Source of the DNA: Cinnamomum chago
Taxonomy: Eukaryota; Streptophyta; Magnoliopsida; Laurales; Lauraceae
Direction of reading: 5' to 3'
NCBI GenBank assembly: GCA_038049695.1
Contig: CP142455.1
Coordinates: forward strand, 66,102,501 to 66,166,500
Length of the DNA: 64,000 bases
Notes under the pieces: generated by a model
Told to the model about the DNA's origin: nothing
Databases searched by the model: none
Seen by the model: only the letters and a program-made list of their open reading frames with translations
In this document: in pieces, positions 24,381 to 35,031 of the stretch
How positions within the stretch are numbered: position 1 is the stretch's first letter
How the letters are laid out: each line of letters starts with the position of its first letter
Position numbers and translations under genes: made by a program

Positions 24381-27300
24381 TAAAGCCCAAGCTTCTACCG
24401 CAAACACAAGCTTAATCCAAAAGACCCAATAGAAGTGCAGACAAGGTCAGCAGTAAGGGACAGTTTATATAACTTGTGCAAAAGAACGGTCATAAAAAAA
24501 ATATAAATATGTGCAAAAATGGATATCCACATGTTTATTAATCCTAAATGGATAGTCTCACGCCTTGGATGGATCCAGATCTGAGAGGATTGGAAGATCC
24601 CAATGGGTCTTGAAGTCAGCCTGAGCAATTGCCAGAAATCAACATATTTGAAATAAGAGTCCAATGACACGACACGTCTGAGAGTCCTAAAACAGCTAGA
24701 TTCTCATGCTTAGACTATGACTGTGTCCAGATCTGAGAGGCCTGGAAGATCCAAAGTTAGCAGCTTCGAACTAGAAGCTCATGTCAGATGATGATTACTT
24801 TTTCCATATTTATTAATTTAAAAGGCCATATGTGAAGGCATGCATGGCCACAAGACTCACAAGATCCTCAACGGCTAACTAGATTTGTCTTCACCTTCCT
24901 ATCATCTTAAGCTTTTGGGATGTATCAGCCAGTTGGACTTGGCATGGTATTACAGCCAACACTAGGTCTCAAGTTCGAACCCCAGGGAAGGCATTGTTCC
25001 TTCAAGTTGCTTAGGCAGGCACGTATCGGGTGGGTAGGAACGTGTGAGTTGCGAATTCAAACGGCTAACTATTCCGGGGCGGGGTGTGGTCGTGGTGGGG
25101 GGGGGGGGGGGGGGGTAAGTAGATTTGTCTTCTGCTCCCTATCAGCTTAACCTTTTGGGATGTATTGACTAGTCGGACTTGACAATACTGACTCAGTGAA
25201 GACAAATATTACTCACATGGCTGAAAGTCGCGGTATCAGCCAACCCCCAAAACCAATACCGTCGTCGTATCGGTCGCGGTTTTCGGCTCGTCGTGGCCGT
25301 CGCGGCGTGATTTCTTTTTTTACCTCAAAGAATTTAAAACAATATCCAAAAAATCCATAATATTGTAAAATGCTGGAAAACAATACAATTTTTTCCATTA
25401 GTCATAACCATAAATCAAAATATCGATCCCCCTAACATCCCGTATCGTTGTCTTATCTAAAACCGTTAAATATGCTAAGTTTTAGTATTTAATTTTTTGG
25501 GCCAATTCTTGCAATTTATAAATCTATCAGTGTAGCTCATATTTAAGTTTAGATCACTTAAAATCTAGATTCTCTTAGAACTTTTTTTTTAATTATATTT
25601 ACATGTTTTACAAGTGATTAACACCACAGTGGCCCCAATTCTAATCTAGATAAAATTTGCTAAGAGACCATTCAAGAGCGGGCATTTGTTCCTATGCGGG
25701 CCTATTAGCAGGGAACATTTAATTAAAAAGGCTCAATATTTATAAAGTATTTTACACTCCATAATGGGCCTATATTTTAAAATCTGGTCATTCTAAATGT
25801 GGGCCCAATCAAATTTGGTTGAAATTTGCGAATACCCATATGTAATAGTGTGGCATTTAGTTGACAAGCCGGAACTTAATGTGGGCCTCATCGTGGAGCC
25901 CTTAAGAGATCTAGTCCCTTGAAAGCTTTTTTTTAGTCACTTAAAAGTTAAAATCATAAAAGGGATGTTTGCCCAACATGGCAACAATAAGTAAAAATCT
26001 GTCGATTTGGTTGCCTGTATCTTGACTTCCAAAGGGGAAAGTTGGGAAAAAAAAAGAAACAAAAAAAAAGGAAAGAGAGAAAGAAAAGGGGAAAACGGAG
26101 AAGCGAAAAGTGGGGGAGAGAAGAAGAGGCAAGGAGCGGCAACCAGCAGAGCAACACCTGCACAGGTACGTCCCCATCGAATTGTCTCTTTTTTCCTTTT
26201 TTAACACTTCAAGCATGATCTCTCCTTCCCCCTTTTTTTTTCATTTTTGTTTTGTTCAGAACTTCAAGTGGAATGAACGTAGATCTGTCTTCCTCCCCCC
26301 TTTTCTTCTTCTCTCTTCTTCTTTTGTTTGGTTTTTTCTTTTCTTTTTTTCCAAAACTTAAGAACTGCTACGGTGAATATATCAGCCAATACAGATTTTT
26401 CCGCCGATATTTTAAAATATCAAACTATATTTACCGATACGATGGCGATATTTCACTGTGCCAATACCAATGCCGATATATTGTTAAATATTGGATCGGT
26501 CATGACCGATACGTACCGTTATCAGCCGATATTTTAAACAATGCTCACTTATGAAGAATCAACTGTTTGAAGAGAGAATACAATAATTTAGTAGGTTAAA
26601 TATTAAAGAATACTTTACAAATAAAAAGACACAAAAAATACACAACCATCATCAATATCATCAAAGCTTTGTCCCAACTATGTAGGGGTCGGCTACATAA
26701 ATTCAATTTCTCCATTCCGATCGCGGGGGGGGGGGGGGGGGGGGGCGGCGGGGGTGTGTTTCGGGGGGGATCAATTTCCCCTGCTCAACTTTTGAGATTG
26801 AATATATGGAAGAGGTTGGAAAGAATTTTATGGCGTTTTTTGTCCCTTACAGTTTTGCCCCACTCACTTGCTTTTCATTTCACAAAAAGGAGAGAATATA
26901 AAAAGATTCAAGGATATCTTTGATGATTCTCCAAATTGTAAGGAGAGATTGTTCCAACTATGTTGGGGTCGGCTACATGAATTCTATTTCAGAGACCGGG
27001 GGGGGGCGGAGGGTTGGGTTTGAGTGGGATCAATTTCCCCCTCAACTTTCGAGATTCTTTTGAATATATGGAAGCGGTTGGAAAGAATTATATGGCGTTT
27101 TTGTCCCTTACAATTTTGCCCCCACTCGCTTTTCATTTCACAAAAAAGGAGAGAATTTAAAAAGATTCAAGGATATCTGTCTTTTAATTGTTTCTAAAGA
27201 GATAAGTAAATGATTCACCAAATTGCAAGGAAAGATTGTAGCTTGCAATCTATCCCTTCCCTCTTTATCTCCCAAATGTTTATCGTCACTCCAATTTGAG

Positions 27301-28266
27301 AGACGACTCTCTACAACTAGATTTGGGCATCTTGGCTGTTTCTTTGAATTGAATCTGAAGCATTTATCCTCCATAATTGTTAATTGAAGAATTTTTAATA
27401 ATGTGATTGAATTATTTATTTAGAGGTGCTCCTCTGTTACTTTCTTCTTTTGTGTGCGTGTTTGGTTTAAGATTTCGGTATCACAGGTTCTACAACAAGT
27501 CAACAACCAGACATATAATAAAGTAAACTGAAAAGAACATTGAGAGTTTTCTACATGATGCAGATAATTTAGTATAAAGGAGGAGAGTAAAGTAACAAAG
27601 GAGTGATATGTTACCATTTTCGCCATCAAAGCTTCTGATATGCATACCATTCTGAGAACGGGTGGACTCGGTAGACACAATACCACTTAGTAAAGGAAGG
27701 AGAACAGGACAAGAGTCTCTCCAACTCTCTACTCTCAGTATAATACCAGTAGAAACCATCTACTTTCCTAATAAGAACAGCATCCAAACTTGGGTGAAAT
27801 TCTAGGATATCTAAAGTCACGTGCGGCGGCCGAGGTTCACCTGCTCCAAAAGGGGGATCAAGGATTATTCCAAAGACTTGAAGTTCAACCCCATGCTTCA
27901 AAACCCATTTACTAGGTTCACATTCATCAAACATCCACACTTGCATATGACGACAATTTTGGTAAGCATAATAGAGCCTCCCTTCACGCAGTCCCAAACA
28001 ACTCACTGCATCATTTGGTGCCTTCGCTTGTTTAGCTATCATGTCTAAATTATCACAGGGTAAGTCAATGAACTCAAAGCATTCTTCTATGACATGAAAC
28101 CTCAAAAGAAGATGTGGAGCACATGTAGATAGCTCCATCCAATAACACAGAGGGTCTGTTCAACAGGTGAAAGAAGCGGCGGCGCTTCAATGATGCCTTT
28201 GACTGGGTCCATTGCCCAGTCTCGGAAGAGTAGATATCAACACATAAATATGGATACCCTTTATCC
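24264..28266. repeat. Segmental duplication arm A2, interrupted (partner 404-2560)
   Basis: This is the partner of 404-2560. Homologous pieces are 24264-25216, about 26578-26660 and about 27478-28266. The block 25217-26577 is rich in atcgg/ccgat motifs at both ends (about 25230-25290 and 26375-26540) and looks like an inserted element of unknown class. The block 26671-27237 is a tandem pair of about 280-bp units. Confidence 0.8.
26671..27237 (+). repeat. Tandem pair of about 280-bp units
   Basis: Units at 26671-26950 and 26951-27237 share caactatgt, ggggtcggctac, a G-rich stretch, gggatcaatttccc, the gaatatatggaag block and aaaagattcaaggatatct. They are present only in the second arm of duplication A. 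Confidence 0.85.
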
Positions 28267-28268
28267 AT
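27626..28268 (-). pseudogene. Truncated, frameshifted F-box pseudogene
   Basis: It matches the C-terminal half of the F-box gene at 1917-3299 almost residue for residue, from YLCVDIYSSETGQW to the VHPFSEWYAYQKL end. It starts abruptly near 28266, and the F-box and N-terminal half are absent from the rest of the window. Relative to the intact copy it lacks 5 bp near 28117-28122, which puts the upstream part (28074-28268) and downstream part (27626-28138) in different frames. The duplication extends into its 3' flank. The FAR1-related frame ends at 28272, a few bases from the break. It is a pseudogene by truncation and frameshift. Confidence 0.85.
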
Positions 28269-28271
28269 ATG

Positions 28272-30077
28272 TCACCACATTTGGTTAACACCGACAGATC
28301 CACCCGATTCAACATCTACAAATGCATCTTTTGTAACACCCTTCGTCCATCGCTTCAAAATGTAACGCTCGGGCAAAAATAGTATAGAACATCTCTTCAA
28401 GACACACAAAATGTGGCAACAAGGGATGCCTTCAAATTCAAACTTCTTGCAAGAACAATATGCATGTTTCTCGTCTTTTTTCCATAAAACCTCTCTATCA
28501 ATTTGCTTCTCATCGGAATAATTTTTCACGACGAACTTACAGGTGACATCATCCTCGTATACAATAACTTCTGCAACTGACATGGTGTTGAATAACTCAT
28601 CTTGAAACTTATAAAATAAGTTTCTTGTATATACTTCGGCCATTTGCTTTTCCATTGGTGAACATGTCTTCATTTTAGGCCTCCCATTGCTATTCTCAAA
28701 ATCCTCTTTCTTTTCAAGATACTTTAGACGTTCAACCCCGGCGTCAAAACGCAATATGAAATCAAGGAGGGAATTCTTGTACTCTACATACTGCTTCACA
28801 AATGCATTCATGCTTGCACTTCTTTGAGTGGTCGACATGCCGCCAAAAAAAACTTCCTTTAAATATGCCGGAACCCACATATGACGAATATTAAATATAT
28901 CCGCCAACCAATTATTCTCCATAAGCTTATTGTCTGTTATGATCTGATTCCAATAACTCACGAATTGATCAGTAGTATCAGAGTTATGAACACATTTTTT
29001 TATCTGCTCTATTAAACCCTCATTGTGAATATGAACCCCTCCTAAATTCGTAGGCAACTTATTCAAAATGTGCCATAGGCAATACCGATGAACGGTATTT
29101 GGCATGACATTCTTTATAGCTTTTGTCATTGCCAGATCTTGATCTGTTATAATACCCTTTGGTGGACCAAAGGACATGGCTTCAAGCCAGGTGTTAAACA
29201 ACCACTCAAAAGACTCCGTTTTTTCATTTGGAAGAAACCCACATCCGAATAAAGTAGTTTGCCCATGGTGATTGCAACCTACAAAAGTGGCAAAAATAAG
29301 TTCATAACAGTTTGTCTTGTAGGTTGTATCAAATGTCACCACATCGCCAAATGCTTTGTAAGCCGTACGAAATGATCCATTTGCCCAAAACACATGTGTT
29401 ATCTTCTTTTCTGCATCTTGCTCAATGGTATATGTGAAACCATTTCCCATTTCTTTGCGGTTTTCAAAAAGTTGAAATAACAACTGTCCATCTAGCCCCT
29501 TTCTCTTTTCCTTTTCATCCCTACGGTGATTCTTGGCATCCTTATCTGTAAATCTCATTTTGTCTAGTCCCCCAGATTGAGATGCAAACACTTGCATTTG
29601 TTGTTTGTTTCGCACGTTTGCTGAATCATATGTGTTTATAAGTTGCCGCTTTGATTCTGGCACTTCACGATGCGACCTCAGCATAAATCTCTTACTAGGA
29701 GTAGCGGGGGCATGAGAGTGTTGTGGTACAAACTTGGATACCACATAACCACCTGACTTGTCTATTTTCACTTGCATCTTAGCCTTACAATCGAATCTTG
29801 TTTCCATTCGACGTCTTTGAACAAGTTCCTTATCAATCCAGTGTTTCTCATCTGTTTTACCCTCCTTTGAACAGACAAATCGCTTCCATACAACTTCCCC
29901 ATCTTTGCCTCTATTACTAGATTCTTTTCTTATACTAAATCCAGCGAGTTTTCCATATGCATTGTAAAAGTTATATGCCTCATCTAAATCATCAAAATGC
30001 ATGCCCGATCTTGGTGTCATGGCTTCATCCACAACCGGGTAATGGACAGCTGGTGATGAGGAGGAGGTCATATCCAT
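28272..30077 (-). CDS. FAR1-related sequence (FRS) protein
   Basis: A single open frame of 601 residues starts at the ATG at 30077. Residues about 25-125 form a FAR1 DNA-binding region (LDEAYNFYNAYGKLAGFSIR, with the zinc-binding C..C..H.H pattern ending HSHA). Residues about 240-345 form a MULE transposase domain (FDTTYKTN, then IITDQDLAM and RYCLWHIL). Residues about 541-556 form a SWIM zinc finger (CSC...CCH). FRS proteins are nuclear transcription factors derived from Mutator-type transposases; FAR1 and FHY3 act in far-red light signalling, but this copy's targets are unknown. The two aspartates are at about 250 and 312. The usual third acidic residue in TQRSESMN is alanine here (TQRSASMN, about 421). 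The protein ends about 40 residues after the SWIM finger, shorter than many family members. Confidence 0.85.
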   Translation of the reverse strand: MDMTSSSSPAVHYPVVDEAMTPRSGMHFDDLDEAYNFYNAYGKLAGFSIRKESSNRGKDGEVVWKRFVCSKEGKTDEKHWIDKELVQRRRMETRFDCKAKMQVKIDKSGGYVVSKFVPQHSHAPATPSKRFMLRSHREVPESKRQLINTYDSANVRNKQQMQVFASQSGGLDKMRFTDKDAKNHRRDEKEKRKGLDGQLLFQLFENRKEMGNGFTYTIEQDAEKKITHVFWANGSFRTAYKAFGDVVTFDTTYKTNCYELIFATFVGCNHHGQTTLFGCGFLPNEKTESFEWLFNTWLEAMSFGPPKGIITDQDLAMTKAIKNVMPNTVHRYCLWHILNKLPTNLGGVHIHNEGLIEQIKKCVHNSDTTDQFVSYWNQIITDNKLMENNWLADIFNIRHMWVPAYLKEVFFGGMSTTQRSASMNAFVKQYVEYKNSLLDFILRFDAGVERLKYLEKKEDFENSNGRPKMKTCSPMEKQMAEVYTRNLFYKFQDELFNTMSVAEVIVYEDDVTCKFVVKNYSDEKQIDREVLWKKDEKHAYCSCKKFEFEGIPCCHILCVLKRCSILFLPERYILKRWTKGVTKDAFVDVESGGSVGVNQMW

Positions 30078-30089
30078 ATGCAATCTGGA

Positions 30090-30680
30090 TCACAAATAAT
30101 TAAATTATATTCATGAATAACAAACCCAAATTCATAAGTTATAAAACCATGACTAAATAAAAGACAAAAACCCCAAATAACATAAACAAAAGACAAAAAC
30201 CCCAAATAAATTACCCTGATTTCTGTGGGAATTATAGTGCAATAGGCATGAGTTATCTTTGTTTTAATTATTAGTGCAATGGGGCAATCTGGCTTTCAGC
30301 TCTCAATCCAGACCATTAGCTCAAAATATATGCATTAAAGTGGCAACCATGGAGAAGGCCGAATTCAATTGGGGTTACATGAAAACTGATCTGGAAGGGG
30401 ATAGTTGAATATTTTCATAAGATTTGAAAATGGTTCCATGATTTTGAAAATAATTTGAGCCTTTTGAACTTGGAATTTTTAGTGCAATGGGCAGGATCAT
30501 GAAATAATTAAAATCAGTCCATAATGGGGTACCAAATCAATGGCCAGGATCACAAAACAATTAAAAATGCATGAGGAAGATGACAGAGAGGTGTCTTACA
30601 TCAGAAAGGGAGTGGCTCATCCAAGGTTGGAAATGCAATAGTAAAAGCAAAGGAGCAGATCTGAAACAAATGCAAAGTTG
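30090..30680. other. Upstream region of the FAR1-related gene
   Basis: AT-rich non-coding sequence. The phrase gacaaaaaccccaaataa repeats near 30160 and 30191. Any promoter or 5' leader of the FAR1-related gene would lie here or in the purine-rich region beyond. No TATA box could be chosen with confidence. Confidence 0.4.
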
Positions 30681-31300
30681 GAAAAACAGAAGAAGAAAAA
30701 AATCTGCGCAGGCCAGACGTGTTTTCTTACTCTGTTTTCTGTAGAAGAGTTGCTGAGGGAGGGGCTTGGTCCGTTGAAACAGAGAGATGACTTCAGGGAG
30801 ACTGAAGTGGGGGAGACGATGCCAGGCAGACAGCTCGAAACCCTCTGCAGAGGTCCAGCGAGAGAGACGCAGCAGCAGAGACGCAGAGCTGGATTCTGCA
30901 CAGGGAAGGCAGACACAGCTGCAGCAGACGATGCGAGATGGAGAGCAGTAGCGCGAGAGCGATCGACGAGAGAGGGAGAGCAGCAGCAAGGGCGGAAGAG
31001 CTCGACGAGATCAGGAGAGATGACAGCACCTCGAAACCCTCTGCAGAGGTCCAGCGAGAGAGACGATTTGAGTGGAAATGCAGCAGGAGAGATCGGGAGG
31101 GAGAGAAGCAGAGATCAGATCGGGAGGGAGAGAAGCAGAGATCGGGAGGGATGGATTCTGCGCAGGGAAGAGAACCGATGGGAGCGAGAGAGAGAGAGAG
31201 AGAGAGAGCGATTGCAGGGAGGAGGAGCGATTGGGAGAGAGAGATCGCAGGGAAGTGCCTCGTCTGGTCGCAGCGATCGGAGAGGAAGGTGGGAAACGAT
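30680..31300. repeat. Purine-rich region with internal repeats
   Basis: A GA-rich plus strand with long overlapping open frames that are artefacts of composition. The 20-mer aaccctctgcagaggtccag occurs at 30838 and again 196 bp later at 31034. Units containing gatcgggagggagagaag repeat near 31092-31150. Read on the minus strand it is CT-rich, as in plant 5' leaders, and could be the distal leader or promoter of the FAR1-related gene. Confidence 0.45.
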
Positions 31301-31453
31301 TCTCTTTTGGGCGGGCGGGCGAAATTTCACTCATATATTTCACTCATCCAGACGAGGCAGCTGTTTGACCCATTTCACTCATATATTTCACTCATCCACT
31401 CCACACGTTTCCACACGCTTGCAGCTGAGGCTCTCCTCAACATTGGGAATGGC

Positions 31454-31477
31454 TCCCCTAAGCTACAGCTTAGGGGA
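31454..31477. other. Perfect 11-bp inverted repeat (hairpin)
   Basis: The arms tcccctaagct (31454-31464) and agcttagggga (31467-31477) are exact complements separated by 2 nt. A tandem duplication of tttcactcatatatttcact lies just left (about 31324 and 31373), and a G-box-like ccacgtg lies at about 31500. Confidence 0.8.
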
Positions 31478-32271
31478 CCATCAGATGGGCGTGTGACATC
31501 CACGTGTGTGGTAGATTCGGAAGAAAAATTCAAGGTCCCACGTGTTTTTCACATTTCCCCCTTTCTAAGCCTAATCGATCCCCTTTCTAAGCCTAATCGA
31601 TATCATTCTCTCTCTCTCTCTCCTTTCTCTTCAGCGAACGGTGAGGAGCTTCTCTCTAGCGAGCACTATCTCGTTTCTCTCTCCCTCTCTCGTCTGCACT
31701 CCCTCCCTCCGGCGAGATCCAAAAAATCTACAACTCCCCCTCTCGTCTGGAACTGTCCGACCCTCTCATCTGCACTCGCCCTCTCTCATCTGCAATCCCT
31801 CTCGGCCCTGCATCTCATCCTCTCGACGCCATCTGTCCTATGCTGCGCTACCATCTCCGCCCTGCCGTGCGTGGCCTCTCTCCCTCGCGCGACGCCGTCT
31901 GCAAAGCTCCCTGACGCCATCTCCTTTGTCCCTCCCCATCTCTCCACTGCGTGGCCTCTCTCCCTTGTTTGATAGTGGTTGATCTTTTTTATGAGAATGT
32001 TTGAAATGTTCAGTGTAAATTCAGCTGTATAGATTTCAAACATGAATTTTCTGATGTGGGCAAGAACCCTCGTCAAGTTTTAACAGTACTTTTTCATAGA
32101 CAGTTTTTATTTCTTGTAATGGAGTTTGGAGATGAAGGCCAAGAATTATGGCACGTAAATGTTATTGTATGTTTTCTTTTTTGTAAAGACTTTTAAGTTG
32201 TAATTGGAATAGATTCCAATCTATTGAATATAGTTTATTCTCTTCTTCTATGTGATTGAGTTTAGGCTTTT

Positions 32272-32634
32272 TTGATAAAGTGGTTTAATGGAATTTACAA
32301 TCTGCCCAATAGTAAAGTACGACACACTAGAGCTCGCCGGATCGACCTAGCGGACATCCAGCCGGCTAGTAATGTCGATGTAGTTGTAGATGTCCGTAAT
32401 GAACCAGATGATCTCGCCAATTTGGTCGAACAATGGCAGTGCATCGTTAACGCTCAAAGCAAACTATGACCGATCCTTCTTAGGGGATATGAACAAAGCA
32501 ACCCTGGTGAATTGTATGAGGCACTTGAGCGGGTTGTGAGAGTATTGCAGGGAGCTCCTCTTGATGATGTCCAGCGGCCCATGACTCGTACCCTAACGAG
32601 GATGGGCACCCTGAGCCGCAGGAGGGATCCATGA
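32272..32634 (+). pseudogene. Unidentified coding remnant with one in-frame stop
   Basis: The frame reads from about 32272 (no ATG; preceded by tttag) through RIDLADIQPASNVDVVVDVR and NEPDDLANLVEQWQ to a TGA at 32467-32469. It then continues in the same frame (GYEQSNPGELYEALERVV, then DDVQRPMTRT) to a stop at 32632-32634. The whole has protein-like composition and would be a C-terminal exon. The family is not recognised, and the internal stop suggests a pseudogene. Confidence 0.4.
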
Positions 32635-33109
32635 TATGTGGATGTTTGATTTTGTTTGAAACGCAGGACGTAGTTGCGTTGGTTTGTCACCATTCGTGTA
32701 TTAGTAGCTAACCATTTTGTCAATGTAGTTGGGTTGGCTTGACACCATTGGTGTATCGGTCAATAGCATTTTTTTTGTCAATGTAGCTGGGTTGGTTTGA
32801 TGCCATTGTTGTATTGGTTGGCTATGTTGTAAGGAATTGTTGGAAATGTGTCCTTTTAATTTAATGAAACTTGGTTAATGGATTTATATTGGTTGTCACT
32901 TATATGATTGTGTTTTGGGTGGATGCATTGATTGAATAAAATACAAAATGAATATAATTGCATATCCGAAATGAACTCCAATGTCTCTCACAATTGTGAC
33001 CAGCACGTTGTCAATCCATATTTGTGCAATCTTAGTAATCATTACAACCAAAATGAACATAAAAAATTACAATCAACCCTCAGAAGTTCCAACAACTTAA
33101 TTTCCGAAA

Positions 33110-34920
33110 TGCATCAATCCACCTCGATCATCTCACATGCGGCTACATCCAGACTGATAATTTCAGCGAAATATTTTATCTGGGCTTGGTATGCAGCCTC
33201 CCAACCTGACGCACAATCAAGACAATGATGGCGCCAGTTAGTTGCTATTGGCGAAGTATGGTGACCCTGCACCAAGAAGACTTGAAATGCAGAAACAACA
33301 ATAATTATTATAACAACAATTTCCGAAACATGGATAATACTTTCATGACAATACACATTGTTCACCTGAACAAAGTGATTCCCGTTGACAAAACCGATAA
33401 CAATCTCCCTCCGAGTCGGTGTGGGAATCGGTAATGATCTGATAGGTAGGAAGGTTAGGCATTGCTCATTGGTCAAGTGGCGTGAGTAGCACTAGGAAAT
33501 ACAGAAGATATGTCATTCATCAAGGCCATCTCTCTGTCTTAGACAATGACAGCCGAAAGAGCACCCTTACCAATCACACTCCGCAGCATTCCCAAGCCCA
33601 TGTGTAGTTGTCCTTGCGTTCATGCTGGGGATATGCAAGCATGCAGAGTAGGGGTGTACACGGATTGGATTGGTGCAGATTAGGACAAATCCGTCACAAA
33701 TCTGTTAACTACGGATTGATGGATTTGGAATCCATTACCAATCCGTGGCTGTTAAAAACCGATCTGATCCGATCTGCTAATGTTAAAGAAAAAAATCAAA
33801 CATGTTGTAAAGAGTTTCAACATACAAGCAAACAATCCACAAAAAAATAAAATTACGAATATGTTCTTTTGTCTCGGAAGCTACCGAATTGATCAATACA
33901 AAGAGCTGTTTTTATCTACATTACAACCAAAAGAGATCTAATCAACAAATAAAGCCAAACATGATGTTAAATTCATAAAAATCACACTCCTTCTTTTGAA
34001 ACCTTGAACTCTTACATTTTGGCCCCTGAAGTTTTTTCTTCTTTTATACTTAGACCCCTTAACTTATATTTAGACCCCTTAAGTCTCTCTCTGTTTTTTA
34101 ATATATATATATTTAATGTCAACGGATCAGATCGAATTGAATCCGTGAATTAAGGGTGAAATCCATCACCGATCCGTTGCTAACGGATTACAAGATTTTC
34201 AATCCGTCACTAATCCGTTTACCTTCGGTTCGGTTAAAAATCCACGGATCGGATTGATTTTACGAATTGACGAGTTTTTTGTGCACCCTTAATACGGAGA
34301 AAGTCATGTTCGTGGATGTCACTCCAATAGGGGCATACGATACCGATTGGTCTTGTAAGTGCAATCCATAATCAATACATGTGGAAATGCACACAACAAG
34401 TTTAGGCTAGTAGGGTGTATCCAAAACAAGTCAAGGACAATATCGGTATCATCACATTTCCTATACTACTCAATGTGTTTAAGCTGCGTCAACATTGCAA
34501 ACAATTGCCGCATTTGACTCCTGCCGGTCCTCACTACGACCCTTTGCCTTTGACGAGCAATGTAGATTGTCTTGATTGTGCTAACATTTAGTTGATTTTT
34601 TTCCTTCAATGTAGTCAATATCTCCTTTGGTCGATTCATACTCTTTGACATGTCAACCAACAATATTTTTTCATCTTCCATCAATCTCGCTGTAAAAGAG
34701 TGGCCCTCTAAGTGGTCTGCAGGTGGGTGATTGTGCACACCACATACAACAAGCAACGTCCATTCGTCTTTGCTACCCAACACTTTTCCCTTTAGTGTGA
34801 AAGGTTAGTCGCACTTCTTTGAACCAGTCCCCTTTGATCTCTTATTTGTACTCCCAACTTTCATCTTTAGGTTCTTTTTATAACACCCACTCCTCTCACA
34901 TCCATGTGTAAGATGGGATT
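33110..34920 (-). pseudogene. MULE transposase pseudogene (FAR1/MURA type), split by a MITE
   Basis: Read on the minus strand from 34920: a zinc-binding N-terminal piece (GCERSGCYKKNLKMK) with an in-frame stop near 34806; then 34783-34466 (VCGVHNHPPADHLEGHSF and TIKTIYIARQRQR), typical of FAR1-type MULE proteins; then a frameshifted LDLFWIHPTS and LIMDCTYKTNRYRMPLLE (about 34440-34310). After the MITE it resumes with HERKDNYTWALGMLRSVIGK and DREMALMN (about 33630-33530). A C-terminal piece at 33476-33114 (REIVIGFVNGNHFVQ, then PIATNW and ASGWEAAYQAQIKYF) resembles OTU-like C-termini of such proteins. The central region is deleted. Stops and frameshifts make it non-functional. Confidence 0.75.
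33649..34291. mobile_element. hAT-type MITE inside a transposase pseudogene
   Basis: The ends are taggggtgtacacgg and the complement of taagggtgcacaaaa. The flanks atgcagag (33641-33648) and atacggag (34292-34299) match at 6 of 8. The inside is rich in ggatt/aatcc repeats (aatccgt, cggatt), as in many non-autonomous hAT elements. It separates the two halves of the MULE transposase sequence. Confidence 0.7.
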
Positions 34921-35031
34921 TTTTTATTACCAAGACCACCCGAAGTTGATGTCTTCATCACAAAAATAAAACAACTTCTTCTGTCAACATCACAAGCCCA
35001 ATTGATTAAGTCTGCTCGACTATTGAATATA

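Noticed and set aside
30678-31972. Long overlapping frames rich in Arg, Glu and Ser in several frames of both strands
   Set aside because: They arise from GA/CT-rich composition and internal repeats. No domain or codon structure supports a gene.
33649-34291. Plus-strand frame 33608-33850 over the MITE start
   Set aside because: It spans the MITE boundary and encodes nothing recognisable.
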